From NCBI GenBank assembly GCA_900316835.1, contig ONEL01000018.1, positions 1 to 47,866 of the forward strand: a DNA stretch of 47,866 nucleotides, in the 5' to 3' direction. Source of the DNA: an uncultured Prevotellaceae bacterium. GTDB lineage: Bacteria; Bacteroidota; Bacteroidia; Bacteroidales; Muribaculaceae. Position numbers and translations under genes: made by a program. Positions within the stretch are counted from its first letter, which is position 1; each line of letters opens with the position of its first letter. Shown in pieces: positions 7,657-17,500 of the stretch. The notes beneath the pieces were generated by a model. That model was not told where the DNA came from and ran no database searches. It saw nothing but the letters and a program-made list of their open reading frames with translations.

Positions 7657-8178
7657 TTAAAAAGCGTTTACAGTTGGTTGTTCTTCTATTCTGTTAGGAA
7701 TGTCCTCATTATAAGGAGGAACAATAGAGCGAATCAATGAGATTTCATTTTTTATGATGGCATCATTATCCGTATCAGGAAAATAACGATAATACAAATC
7801 GTCTTTCCAATTGTCAAACATCTCTTGAATCATGTATCTCTCATCTTTGAGATAGTGTAATGCCCTTTTACAAATATTTTCACTTTGTGTGAGTAATGCT
7901 CTACCGATATATAGAATATAAAATTCAGCAAAAGGCAAATTGGGTCCCTTTAGATAAAACATATAAATACCCCCTTTGTCTTTGGGCATATTTCTAACCT
8001 CATCAGATATTTTACCATCTTTAAGATATTTTATCTCTGATGACCAATTGGCTGCATTTCTAATGGGGTTATCATTACCCACAAAGTTGTCCATCCATCT
8101 AATTGGATTGGGACGGAAAAGGATTTCTAAAGACTTATCCTTGTTGAATGCGTTGTATGCTCTGTATCTCATAATCAA
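7657..8178 (-). CDS. GIY-YIG nuclease-like protein of the defence operon
   Basis: A 173-residue protein with a GIY-YIG nuclease core: GGIYMFY (G70-Y72) and YILYIGRA (Y90-G92). A basic helix with R105 follows, then an acidic KNEISLIR (E145), and PPYNED (N157) near the end. These match the order of tyrosine, arginine, metal-binding glutamate and asparagine in GIY-YIG enzymes such as UvrC. The spacing between GIY and YIG is a little long (17 residues), with an inserted loop. The ATG at 8178 overlaps the preceding stop by four bases (ATGA), so translation is coupled. The protein probably cuts or nicks DNA in the phosphorothioate defence system, but this is inferred from fold motif and context. 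Confidence 0.75.
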   Translation of the reverse strand: MIMRYRAYNAFNKDKSLEILFRPNPIRWMDNFVGNDNPIRNAANWSSEIKYLKDGKISDEVRNMPKDKGGIYMFYLKGPNLPFAEFYILYIGRALLTQSENICKRALHYLKDERYMIQEMFDNWKDDLYYRYFPDTDNDAIIKNEISLIRSIVPPYNEDIPNRIEEQPTVNAF

Positions 8179-8747
8179 TCCAACGATTCAGGCTCGTAAT
8201 CTTGTTCTACCACATCATTTTCTTTATTCAAGAATCCTAAAAAAACTCTTAAAAACGCTGTTTCCTTGAAAAAGTAATTGGGATTCTCTTCAAGTTTTTC
8301 CTGAATAAAATCAAAGCCAAAGTTGGCATATTCCTCCATCTTTGTTATAAGATCATCTACAACCTTTCGCTGGGTTATTTCACCTTTATCCAGTGCGATG
8401 AAGTCGATATCGGTCCTTGCTATCAATGCTGCGAACATATATTCACGTAAACGAGGATATTGTGTACGGCCTAGACGGGACTCACCTGTTCCCCAGTTGG
8501 CAATTGCCCATCCGAAGTGTTTTCTTTTAGACTTATCTTTAACTAGAGGTCTTGTCTTATTGAAATACAACCCGATAAAGAAAGCTAAAATAAACACTTC
8601 ATAGCCTGCTCCATATATTTTACCTCTTACCTCCTGATACTTATTTACGCCTTTCCCATAATCAGAAAACACACTTATCACGGAGTCTTGATAACGTTCC
8701 TCCCATTCGGGATCCCTTTTAATCCAAAGCTCATATAATGAATCCAT
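8175..8747 (-). CDS. Uncharacterised protein of the phosphorothioation operon
   Basis: A 190-residue soluble protein I do not recognise with certainty. Visible features: an aromatic, charged N-terminus (YELWIKRDPEWEERY), the hydrophobic stretch GAGYEVFILAFFIGLYFN near residues 46-63, which looks like a buried helix and not a membrane span given the charged flanks, a basic patch KDKSKRKHFGWAIANWG, and a C-terminal helical part ending in acidic residues. It starts one base after the SMC-like ATPase gene stops and overlaps the GIY-YIG gene by four bases. It could be an adaptor between the ATPase and the nuclease, or an equivalent of a small Dnd/Ssp accessory subunit. No catalytic motif is visible. 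Confidence 0.7.
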   Translation of the reverse strand: MDSLYELWIKRDPEWEERYQDSVISVFSDYGKGVNKYQEVRGKIYGAGYEVFILAFFIGLYFNKTRPLVKDKSKRKHFGWAIANWGTGESRLGRTQYPRLREYMFAALIARTDIDFIALDKGEITQRKVVDDLITKMEEYANFGFDFIQEKLEENPNYFFKETAFLRVFLGFLNKENDVVEQDYEPESLD

Positions 8748-8748
8748 A

Positions 8749-10917
8749 TTATTTGATTTTTTCTATTGTTGAACGAATTGTTGCCATATTCCTGGTATTA
8801 AAGCCATCAGCTTTCTTAATACGGTAAACGGAACATGTCAGTTTTTCAATCTCTGGGAAGCGAACTTTTCCTTTAGTAATAAAATCTTTTGTAACGATGA
8901 TACACTGCTTATGAAGTGTATCGATAACATTATAAAAGTTTTCTTCCTTAGAATCTCCGAAAGAAGATGTTGCAGCATCAAATACAAGAGGGTAATCCTC
9001 ATCCCGCTTTTCTTGAGTAAAGTCAGATATGGCAAACAGAACCGAAATATACATCACAGTCAGTTGAGATCCAGACGGCTTTTTTATCTCTGTCCCACTT
9101 GAACTATATAAACGGATTTCTGTTGAATTATCAGCTGTTTGTCTTAGGCGAATCTCGCCATGGAAGTCACTTGCACTCAGTTTAACCAAGTAACTGTTTG
9201 CTTTTTCCTCCATTTCAGCAAGAAAACGACGAAGGTTTTCCTTTTTTGCAACAGAGAAAGCCTTGGCTATTTCTTCAAGAACACGATAAACATCACGATA
9301 GACCTTAACTTGAGAATTGTCGGGATTAAGAGCGTCCATCTGCTTCTGCAAATCAGACATTTTTTTCTCCAGTTCACCTAATTCCCTATTAAGTTCTGTA
9401 AGCCTATTCTCAGCCCTACCTTTCTGTTCAAATAATCCCTTTATATCATTAAAGTCCTTTTCCAAAACAGCTTCAGAAACATTCCCCGCTTGAATCAAAA
9501 GTCTAGACTTCTCATCAACTATGTCCTGTATCTGTTGTTCGACTTCTTTTAAATCCTGTGTAAGGCGATCTACTAGTTCAAAACGATCACTTATTTCACC
9601 GATAAGCCCTGTAATTTGAGACTCATTACTGCCGCTAAGCGAAATACTCAGATTATGAAGTGACTCAATATTGCTAAATTTAAATAGCTCCTTGTCTTCT
9701 ATTTCCTTTTTTTGAGTCTTCTTAGCGGCTTCTGAAGATATATGCCTTTTGTATTCTTCAAGCTTCTGTAACATAAAGTTATAAGCATCAGTTCCTTCTT
9801 CTACAGGACGGCCACAAACCTTACAAATGTGATCATGTAGCATTTCTTCCAATGTCTCTTTATCAGGAAGATACCAAGGCAATCCGGGTACACCATTCGC
9901 CAATACACCCTGTATTTCTTTTACTGCTTCTAATTTGCCAACCTCTATTGCTTTTCGCCTTTCATCATCCTTCTCTAGTTTTCTCTTTTCCTTACTTAGT
10001 GCTGAGCATTTTTGTTTAAACTCTTGCAATATATCTGGAAATGCACAAAGAATCCACATCTTATCGAGAAGGGCATGATTATAATCTACACTACTAATTT
10101 GAGCCTTTAGCTTTTTTTGTTTATCCTCTTTGCTTTTTAATCTGCTTTGAAGATTCTTGTATCTTTCAGATGTTTCTTGATTCTCTTCTAGTTCATCCAA
10201 CCTTTTTGAATACACCTCCAGTGAGGTGTTCTTTTCTTTAATGTCTCCCTTCTTTGTATCTATCTCACCAGCAAGACGTGATATCTGCGATTCCAGGGCT
10301 TTTGCTTCATTTGCCACCTTTTTATCTGATCTCATTTCTTTCAAATAGGCTGCATTCGCTTTCCCTTCAAAAGATGTGGTAAATTCAACAAGATCGTCAA
10401 ACTTCCTAATATCAGAGAATTTGTCGACCAAATCTTTTAGAGCAGTTGCATTCTCAAATACGTTAAGCTCAGACTCACCCTTAAACATGCTGAATCTTTG
10501 AATAAAAGCATCATAGCAATTATCAATAAGACGCTTTCCGCTTACTTGAACGCGTTCAGGACCGGTGGTTTCATAACCCCTATAGACTAATGGACCAACC
10601 TTAAAAGTTCCTTCACTAATACGTTCAACAGTAAAGGATTTCTCTACTGATTTTTCACCATTATGCTCGAATAACATAGATACAGAGACTTCATCTTGTT
10701 CACCGACCTCCATTTTGGATTTGCACATCTCTGACATGTGATCTATGTTGCCTTTGTCAATAGTTGTATTAAGCAACCATTGCAATGCATCAAAGAAAGT
10801 TGTCTTTCCGTCACCATTATCTCCAAGAATCAAGGTCAATCCATTTGAGAACTGAAATATGTTATTATCTCCATAATAACTACGGAAATTTTTGATTCGG
10901 ATTTCTTTGATTATCAT
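8749..10917 (-). CDS. DndD-like SMC/Rad50-type ATPase
   Basis: A 722-residue ABC/SMC-type ATPase. Walker A is GDNGDGKTT at residues 32-40 after IKNFRSYYGDN, typical of the Rad50/RecF/DndD group. Long coiled coil covers about 195-330 and 390-580. A zinc-hook-like CKVCGRPVEEG (C365, C368) lies between the arms. Near the C-terminus come KPSGSQLTVMYISVLF (signature-like) and YPLVFDAATSSFG (Walker B). DndD in Dnd systems is an ATPase acting on DNA during sulfur modification; related SMC ATPases serve in restriction modules. Placed after the helicase and the 75-residue gene (4-base overlap with the latter), it likely belongs to the restriction arm (an SspFGH-type set), although a part in modification cannot be excluded. 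Confidence 0.85.
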   Translation of the reverse strand: MIIKEIRIKNFRSYYGDNNIFQFSNGLTLILGDNGDGKTTFFDALQWLLNTTIDKGNIDHMSEMCKSKMEVGEQDEVSVSMLFEHNGEKSVEKSFTVERISEGTFKVGPLVYRGYETTGPERVQVSGKRLIDNCYDAFIQRFSMFKGESELNVFENATALKDLVDKFSDIRKFDDLVEFTTSFEGKANAAYLKEMRSDKKVANEAKALESQISRLAGEIDTKKGDIKEKNTSLEVYSKRLDELEENQETSERYKNLQSRLKSKEDKQKKLKAQISSVDYNHALLDKMWILCAFPDILQEFKQKCSALSKEKRKLEKDDERRKAIEVGKLEAVKEIQGVLANGVPGLPWYLPDKETLEEMLHDHICKVCGRPVEEGTDAYNFMLQKLEEYKRHISSEAAKKTQKKEIEDKELFKFSNIESLHNLSISLSGSNESQITGLIGEISDRFELVDRLTQDLKEVEQQIQDIVDEKSRLLIQAGNVSEAVLEKDFNDIKGLFEQKGRAENRLTELNRELGELEKKMSDLQKQMDALNPDNSQVKVYRDVYRVLEEIAKAFSVAKKENLRRFLAEMEEKANSYLVKLSASDFHGEIRLRQTADNSTEIRLYSSSGTEIKKPSGSQLTVMYISVLFAISDFTQEKRDEDYPLVFDAATSSFGDSKEENFYNVIDTLHKQCIIVTKDFITKGKVRFPEIEKLTCSVYRIKKADGFNTRNMATIRSTIEKIK

Positions 10918-11141
10918 ACGTTGTCAATTAAATATTTGTCAATTTCCTTCCAAAGCTCCTTCTCTGAAGCCCCTTCGCTAGTGCGCTTTATAATCTGAGC
11001 TACAGCATTGATTACATAATTGTCAGAATCAAGTGCCTGCTCAATTGTGCTGATATCAGCTGGTGTATAATTTCCAAACTTCATCAGATTCTCATCAAGC
11101 AAGACTGCTTGTAGCATTTTGTTGTCATTATTTCTTGCCAT
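10914..11141 (-). CDS. Small helical protein between helicase and SMC ATPase
   Basis: A 75-residue protein, acidic and mainly helical by composition (NAVAQIIKRTSEGASEKELWKEIDKYL). No known motif is visible. Its start is two bases past the helicase stop. Its stop overlaps the SMC ATPase start by four bases, so it is surely translated with them. A small connector subunit of the helicase-ATPase effector complex is the simplest idea. Position between two large proteins in a restriction module argues against a chance frame. It could correspond to a small member of an SspFGH-like trio, but I cannot confirm this from sequence. Confidence 0.7.
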   Translation of the reverse strand: MARNNDNKMLQAVLLDENLMKFGNYTPADISTIEQALDSDNYVINAVAQIIKRTSEGASEKELWKEIDKYLIDNV

Positions 11142-11143
11142 AA

Positions 11144-13420
11144 TCAGAATAAAGATATATTATAATACGATAAAATTTCATCTAACTCATTATATGCAAA
11201 ATCTGCATTTTCAGATAATACAGCAAAGTCGTGAACTCTTTTTAATTCACTTCTTATCAGACTACGTTCCATATTGAAGTTGTCCTGAGAAGAGTTGATT
11301 TCTGGGGCAACAACTAGATCGTGTATAGTGGCTATATGCTTATCTGGATGTTTTCGAAGAATACGACCTCTTCGTTGAATGAACTGCCTAGGATTTCCAG
11401 TACTTGCGCAGAATATTGCCATTTCACTGCGAGGCACGTCTACACCCTCATCAAGGCATTTCATTGAGGTTAGAACCTCGATCTCGCCTGAAGCATATTT
11501 GTCGAGTATTTCATTTCGTTCCCTAATTCCTGATACGAACTTCTTCACGGTTGTGGTTTTGCTGACTTCTTGCACTATTCTTGTGTAAGTGTCTATCAGG
11601 TAGTCAGAATAGTCATCTTCTGTTATGATTTCTGTATTGTCATAAACGTCGGCTGAATCGTCATCGGGTCTTGAACCTTCTGGAACATAAACCAAGGTGT
11701 ATCTTAAGTTTCCTTTTTCAGCGAACCTTTCTTGAATAATCTGTTTGAATACCTGTTCTTTTCCTTTGGCCTTATGAACAATGCGTTTTCGTTTTAATAA
11801 AAGTCGCATTAGAATATCATCCCCTTTTGGAAATGATTCCTTTTCTTGGTTAAAGAACTTTGCGAGTTGTATAGAGATACGCATATATTCAGCCATTTCT
11901 ACATCATTTAGATGTACTATATGTGGATAATATTTGTATCGGCAAAGATAGCCTTTAGCAATAGCCTCTTTCATACCAAACTCAAAAGTATAACCACTCT
12001 CACAGCCAAAGAAGTCCATGATAGCTTTATTACCGATGTCGTCAAACTGACGTTCTGGCGTCGCTGACAAGCCTATGCGACGTGCAAACTTAACTTCTCC
12101 TAGCCGATCTAATATCCTTCCAGCACCCATGTTATGGGCTTCATCAGCAATAAGTAGCATTTGTCGCGTAGTGCTCCTACTAAAATCGATTAACTCACGA
12201 AATATGCTTTCTCGCGCAAAGGACGCATATGTCGCTATAATTATAAACGAAGATTCCTCTCCTTCTATGTTGATGCACTCTCTAGTCTTGATGCTATCAA
12301 GTTCCGTTTTCCACTTTGGATTCTTCGAACTAACTTTTGTTATGTGATTAAAATGGAACCTCCTACACTCATCTTCCCATTGATCAACAAGCGTAATTGT
12401 TGGAACCAGTATTATGGCTTTGTAAAAATGAAATTTTTTCCATATGTTGAGCAGGCAATTCAGGGATGTTAGTGTCTTACCCGTACCTGTTGCCATAGCA
12501 AATAGCCCCTTTTGTTTTACTTTCCATTTGTCATAAGCTTGCTTCTGATAGTCACGTGGTTCATCAAAAGGGAATTTTGGTTCTTTATCATCAGAAATAC
12601 TAATACTATGTCCTTCCAACTTCTCTATGATGTCTTCCACTTTCTTTTTTGCTTTGCATAATACAGCCTGAATGTTTATAGGTAAAGTGCCATTGAGCCG
12701 TCTAGAAATGAGATTATGCTCATCATGTATAAGTTCTTCAATATCTTTATGTTTGAAGTTACCACTTATACCCGCTTTTACTTCATCGGCTTTCAGATAA
12801 TTCACAGAATCATCTTTACCAGAGAAAGTCTTTTCAAAGTCTTCTACGATGTCATTGATTTTGTGTACATCACCTTGTCCGTCCCAATCGCAGAAAGCGG
12901 TAAGACTCTCTAAATTCTCAATTAACGCTGTTCGCGAAAAGTTGCACGAGCCTTCAAAGGCAACTCTGTTCACTCCATCAGAAAACACTCCACACTTTGA
13001 ATGTGCAATGCCTTCACCTACTTTGGGTACGATAATCTTTATTTCTAACCGTCCATTCCTAATTAGCCAAGCTAGGCACTCGAAGAAATGTTTATCACGC
13101 TCAGACAATGTCAGCGACACTTCTTGCAAATCCTGTAAATCAAAATACGGCACAAAATCGTCAGCCTCGCTTACAATCATTGCCTGTTGGTCCTCAAGAG
13201 AAAGGATATCATTGATAACCATTCGCATACGTCCACCATTATAGAGGAATGCAGCAAAACCATCAGACAAAACATTAATTGCCGAAGACGAAAAAAAACC
13301 AAGCTTTATATCAAACTGTGTAGAATTGCATAGTGATTCTGAGAAGAAACCTATTGGCTCCCACTCAGTCCTCGACTTAAATCGTCGACTTATTGGCCAT
13401 AATACATTTGTTTTAAGCAT
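11144..13420 (-). CDS. PLD-like nuclease fused to SF2 helicase (defence effector)
   Basis: A 758-residue fusion. The N-terminal 200 residues form a phospholipase-D-like nuclease: AHSKCGVFSDG carries the HxK pair (H140, K142) and GSCNFS the following Asn (N160). From about residue 285 comes a superfamily-2 helicase: Walker A ATGTGKT 310-316, DEAH 426-429, SATPE near 452-456, and motif VI QRRGRILRKHP near 685-695. This arrangement is known in phage restriction systems, where the helicase moves on DNA and the PLD domain cuts. It starts six bases after the PAPS-reductase-like gene. The most likely job is to attack DNA lacking phosphorothioate marks, in the manner reported for SspFGH. A single HxK motif implies a dimer would be needed for a PLD active site. 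Confidence 0.85.
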   Translation of the reverse strand: MLKTNVLWPISRRFKSRTEWEPIGFFSESLCNSTQFDIKLGFFSSSAINVLSDGFAAFLYNGGRMRMVINDILSLEDQQAMIVSEADDFVPYFDLQDLQEVSLTLSERDKHFFECLAWLIRNGRLEIKIIVPKVGEGIAHSKCGVFSDGVNRVAFEGSCNFSRTALIENLESLTAFCDWDGQGDVHKINDIVEDFEKTFSGKDDSVNYLKADEVKAGISGNFKHKDIEELIHDEHNLISRRLNGTLPINIQAVLCKAKKKVEDIIEKLEGHSISISDDKEPKFPFDEPRDYQKQAYDKWKVKQKGLFAMATGTGKTLTSLNCLLNIWKKFHFYKAIILVPTITLVDQWEDECRRFHFNHITKVSSKNPKWKTELDSIKTRECINIEGEESSFIIIATYASFARESIFRELIDFSRSTTRQMLLIADEAHNMGAGRILDRLGEVKFARRIGLSATPERQFDDIGNKAIMDFFGCESGYTFEFGMKEAIAKGYLCRYKYYPHIVHLNDVEMAEYMRISIQLAKFFNQEKESFPKGDDILMRLLLKRKRIVHKAKGKEQVFKQIIQERFAEKGNLRYTLVYVPEGSRPDDDSADVYDNTEIITEDDYSDYLIDTYTRIVQEVSKTTTVKKFVSGIRERNEILDKYASGEIEVLTSMKCLDEGVDVPRSEMAIFCASTGNPRQFIQRRGRILRKHPDKHIATIHDLVVAPEINSSQDNFNMERSLIRSELKRVHDFAVLSENADFAYNELDEILSYYNISLF

Positions 13421-13426
13421 AAATAT

Positions 13427-14527
13427 TTAAATAAAACAATTCGCACACATTATATCATCGCCGAGAATATCGACTAGTGTAGTTCCTTTGCTGTTTTTTT
13501 TATTATCCTGTTGTCGTTTGATAATATCTAGTTTTATTTGACGGATACGTTCTGGCTTTATCAAATCAGCAAGACTTTCATTCTGATTCCACGTATAGCC
13601 ATCTTTTTCAAACTCCATCGCTTTTTCATACAAGTCTGGATGCTGTTCATAGAGCCAAATCCATTCAATCTTCTGTTGAAAGAAACAGAAGTAGCAGCCA
13701 GAGCGACTACGACAGTAGGTGCCAGTCTGTCCATCAACTTCGAAAGGAATTTCCTCGTAATAAGCAGGCACTCCAACTCCGCTTTCACGTAACAAGCGAA
13801 ATATGTCATCTTTCACCAAAACTTCTGTATTGTCTAGCAAAGGGAATGAATCAAGCTTCCCTACAGGATAGTCTGTAGTCTTAAGGAACTCGAATACGGC
13901 ATGGTTGAACAGACGGATGTCGTAATCGAGCAATGCATTCATTTTCTTCGAGTAAAAGAACTGCTTTGTTATGGGGCGTTTTACGGTTTCCAGTATCTCT
14001 GAACGCAAAAAGCCATCAGGACAAAGCCTTTCATAGATATCAACAATTTGGTCAAGGCTCTCTTTGCGTAGGAATTTATTGATAACGTCGATACTCCAGA
14101 TATTGCGACGAAAAGGGAAAATAGCCTGAATGTTTGGTTTGCTAGAAATATAGCCTTCACGGTCCTCGTCACCACGTATTCCGACATAAGACACAGCATA
14201 GTCCTCTCCCACATATTCCTCAAACTTCTCCAGTTTCATCTTTTTTGTACACCAACGAGCTTGCGGTGAAGGGAGAAAACCACCCATCGCCTTCAGATAG
14301 TGCTCGAAAGGATTCTCTATGACAGAGTCTCCTGCAGCTTTCAGTCTTACAATCTTGCCAAGATAAGCCTCCAAACTGTTTATTAGTTTCTCTGTCTCTA
14401 TCAGCTCGCATCTCGTATCAGAATTATAGTACTCGATTTTCAAATCCGGGTACTTCTGCTTCAGATAGATGGCGAGTGCCGCACTATCTTTTCCGCCTGA
14501 TATGCCTAATATATGACGTACGTTCAT
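13427..14527 (-). CDS. sspD: SspD-like PAPS-reductase-family sulfur transferase
   Basis: A 366-residue protein of the PAPS reductase/ATP-pyrophosphatase family. The PP-loop SGGKDS is at residues 10-15. RWCTKK (C93) follows, and two cysteine groups lie near the end: C272, C278 and C281 in YCRSRSGCYFC, then C361 and C364 in CANC. DndC and SspD use such an iron-sulfur-bearing ATP-pyrophosphatase to activate the DNA backbone and insert sulfur. It overlaps the upstream ATPase gene by four bases. With DUF4007 and the large ATPase it completes the SspBCD modification set. The cysteine pattern is consistent with a 4Fe-4S cluster, but the exact ligands are a guess. DndC proper would sit with DndE and a cysteine desulfurase, which are absent here. 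Confidence 0.8.
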   Translation of the reverse strand: MNVRHILGISGGKDSAALAIYLKQKYPDLKIEYYNSDTRCELIETEKLINSLEAYLGKIVRLKAAGDSVIENPFEHYLKAMGGFLPSPQARWCTKKMKLEKFEEYVGEDYAVSYVGIRGDEDREGYISSKPNIQAIFPFRRNIWSIDVINKFLRKESLDQIVDIYERLCPDGFLRSEILETVKRPITKQFFYSKKMNALLDYDIRLFNHAVFEFLKTTDYPVGKLDSFPLLDNTEVLVKDDIFRLLRESGVGVPAYYEEIPFEVDGQTGTYCRSRSGCYFCFFQQKIEWIWLYEQHPDLYEKAMEFEKDGYTWNQNESLADLIKPERIRQIKLDIIKRQQDNKKNSKGTTLVDILGDDIMCANCFI

Positions 14528-17500
14528 TCTTTAACTTTTTTATTTAGTAAAGATAATAAAACACACACATCCAAATTGGAATTTCCTGAAAGAACTTTGC
14601 TTAATTGCTCTTCAAGATGACTTGCTTTCTGCTTATCCTTTTCAGATAAAACGTATGTTTGTGTTCTAATGTCAGTACCATGATTGGTGACCAAATCAAA
14701 GGAATAAGCATCCTCTATAGCGCCTTCGATGGTCTTCTTTGATATGTCGGCATATTTCTCACAAGTGCGAAACATATAGACAAGATCGTCAAGGAGTTTC
14801 TCTTCCTGTTCATCACGAAGCGAATCAAGACGTTGGTCCAAGATGGTGTAGCAGATAGACTGATACCATTCTGCGCGGTTGTCGTAAATAGTGACGGCAT
14901 GGGTATAAAACTCACGCTGTTTGTGTGTCAACAGATAGGTTTTCACGTTGCTTAATCTGTTACGTATTTCTTTGATATAATATCCGTATTCTAGAGAATC
15001 TAAACTAAGACTATCAATCAGACGCGCTTCAATACGGTCTATCAATTTGGGATAACATAAACGCAATTCACGAATAGCACGTTGAATGATATTGCCATAT
15101 TCATTGACAAACTGCTCCTGCTGCAAAGCATCCTGATTATAGCCTAATGCTTCGGGTAAGTCTTCAAAGAAAGCTTTCTCTGGGTCTTTGGCAGTAGCCA
15201 AGACCTCACGGAATCGAAGTGTTGATGGGTGATCGAACTTACGGGTATGCTTGGCGTAATCGTTCAACTGACGATAGAAAAAGAAGAAAGGCTTAATAGT
15301 CTCGATGAATTTATCGGTAGTAATACTGCCCTCTTTGCCCAATTGAACAAATTGACGATATTGGTTGAAGAAGCTTAACTTGACACCATCCACAGCGTAT
15401 GCCTTTATCTCGAAGTCAGCGGGATGCTTTGGAAGAAGGTCGAAGAATTCCATGTTCACCTCTGGCATGAACGCTCCCTGAGACACGCTATAAAGTGCAT
15501 AGTCCTGACGTCGTATGAACAGATATGTGGGAATCCAGAAATCAAGGAAACCCTGTTTCAACTTGTATGGTTGTGATGAAAGCATTTTAATAAGCGCAGA
15601 CACCTTCCGAGGCTTGCTAATTGTGCTATGCAAAAAATCCTCACAAGCTAACCAGATTGACTTTACGTCAGGATTATTTGGTGAGTCAGCCAACTGCCCG
15701 TTCCGGTGAAGGCCTGTATTCTTCAAGAGTGAATAATAGATAGTCTTTTCTGGCGGGAACTTATCCACGTCAAAACCAAGCTCAACCTCATTAAAATGAT
15801 TCGTTAAAGCCGTTAAGTATTTTACTCGGGCTGATGAAATAGAGCTGGGTAGCTTATGGCGATTGAACAATTCGTTGTTCATCACAGGAGTCTGTGAGTA
15901 TATATCATCACATACTTCGGACAACAATTTGTTGAAATCAAGCAGGGAATGTATTTCTTTGCATTGACCTTTAAAAAGCCAAGTTACATTCTCGGTGTAT
16001 TCAAACAAATTTGTACTAATAGCTTTGACCAAGAGATTTTCTTCGTAGATTTTCAGTCTTGCAATTTCCTGATTTGCGACACGATCACTTTTGTCTATCA
16101 AAACTTTCTCGGCTATGTACTCATATATTTTGATATGATGGAGATGTTCAATAATTTCATCTGCATTATTGAAATAGGCAAAAATGAGAGCATGCTGATT
16201 GTCTGCACTAAATGCTGTTACATCTTTGAGTGAATCCTTATCGGAGAAAATCAGTTCAATTATACCATCAGTATCACCTGTTGGCACAATGTCAATTGGC
16301 TCCTCGCGAATCATGTACTCAAAATAACGTGGGGTGCCACGCTGATAAAAATGGGCTTTAACTGGAGAAATACGATTCGCAAAATATTTCTCTAAATCTA
16401 CAATATAAGAAATAGGCTTTGGTACAATGCCTGTAGCTTTCTTAATTTCTGCCTCTAAATCTATATCTGTGCCTTCAAACAACATGAGCCGTTGCTTGTA
16501 GGCAGCATATCTGATAATCTTATATTGTTCCAATTTATGTAGAATGGCGCCTGCGTTAGAAATCGCCATCGCTTGTTTGGCATATTCTGCCATCTGTTCA
16601 GCTGTCAACTTGAATGTTGCAATTGAGAACAAATTAAGCAACCCGATAGCTTTAATAAGCTTGATCGCATTAATTAAGTCTTCTTCAGAAGCCCATGTTT
16701 GTCCTTCAACTCTTTCTATCGACAGCTGTATTGAACTCCATGCCATGGAATCCGAATTTGCATCTTTCAAATAAGAATAGAAGTTATAGATTATGTAATC
16801 ATATACATATTCCAAGTTGAAGGTCAAATTCGTCTGAGGATTAAATTCAGCAAGGGAGTTTTTCCCTCTAGTTGAGAGAAATGTAAAAAGTGAACGTTCG
16901 TTCTGCCCGTATCGTTGAATTGCTGAAGTAATAGAAAATGCCGAAAAAGGATCAAGCGGATATAGATTTTGAGCTGTTTCGTAAGCAAAAGATGAGGAAA
17001 CAAATTTAGTGTCAAGTGCAAGCTGGTAAAGATGTTTTAATTGTGTTTGTCTTCCCTTTGGCTTATTCATAGAAGATGCCAAATACAAAATTTGTTCGAT
17101 AGGTTCGACGAATGTGATTTCCTTGAAACGTCCTTTCACTTTAATCCATTCGTTACGTTGGGATTCAGTAAGCCCTTTGGCGTATGAACTGAAATTCTGA
17201 TGTAAGGTAGTAAGCAGAAGTATTTGACGAGAAGGAACATTCACAAACTCAGCCAATTTCTGCATAAAGTATAGCTCCTGCTCAGGATTATTTTTGGATG
17301 CATGTTCCAAGACTTTCCCAAACTCGTCAATTACAATCACCAGAAATTTGCCATGGGTATGCAAATATTGATAATAGGCTTTTAATTCATCTATAACGCT
17401 ATTATCCTCACCTTCCACACGCAAAGCATTACGCAAGAGTTTTGATAAATCTGCATAATCCCCAATAATGTTCAGGACTTCATAATCTTTAGCATCAGAG

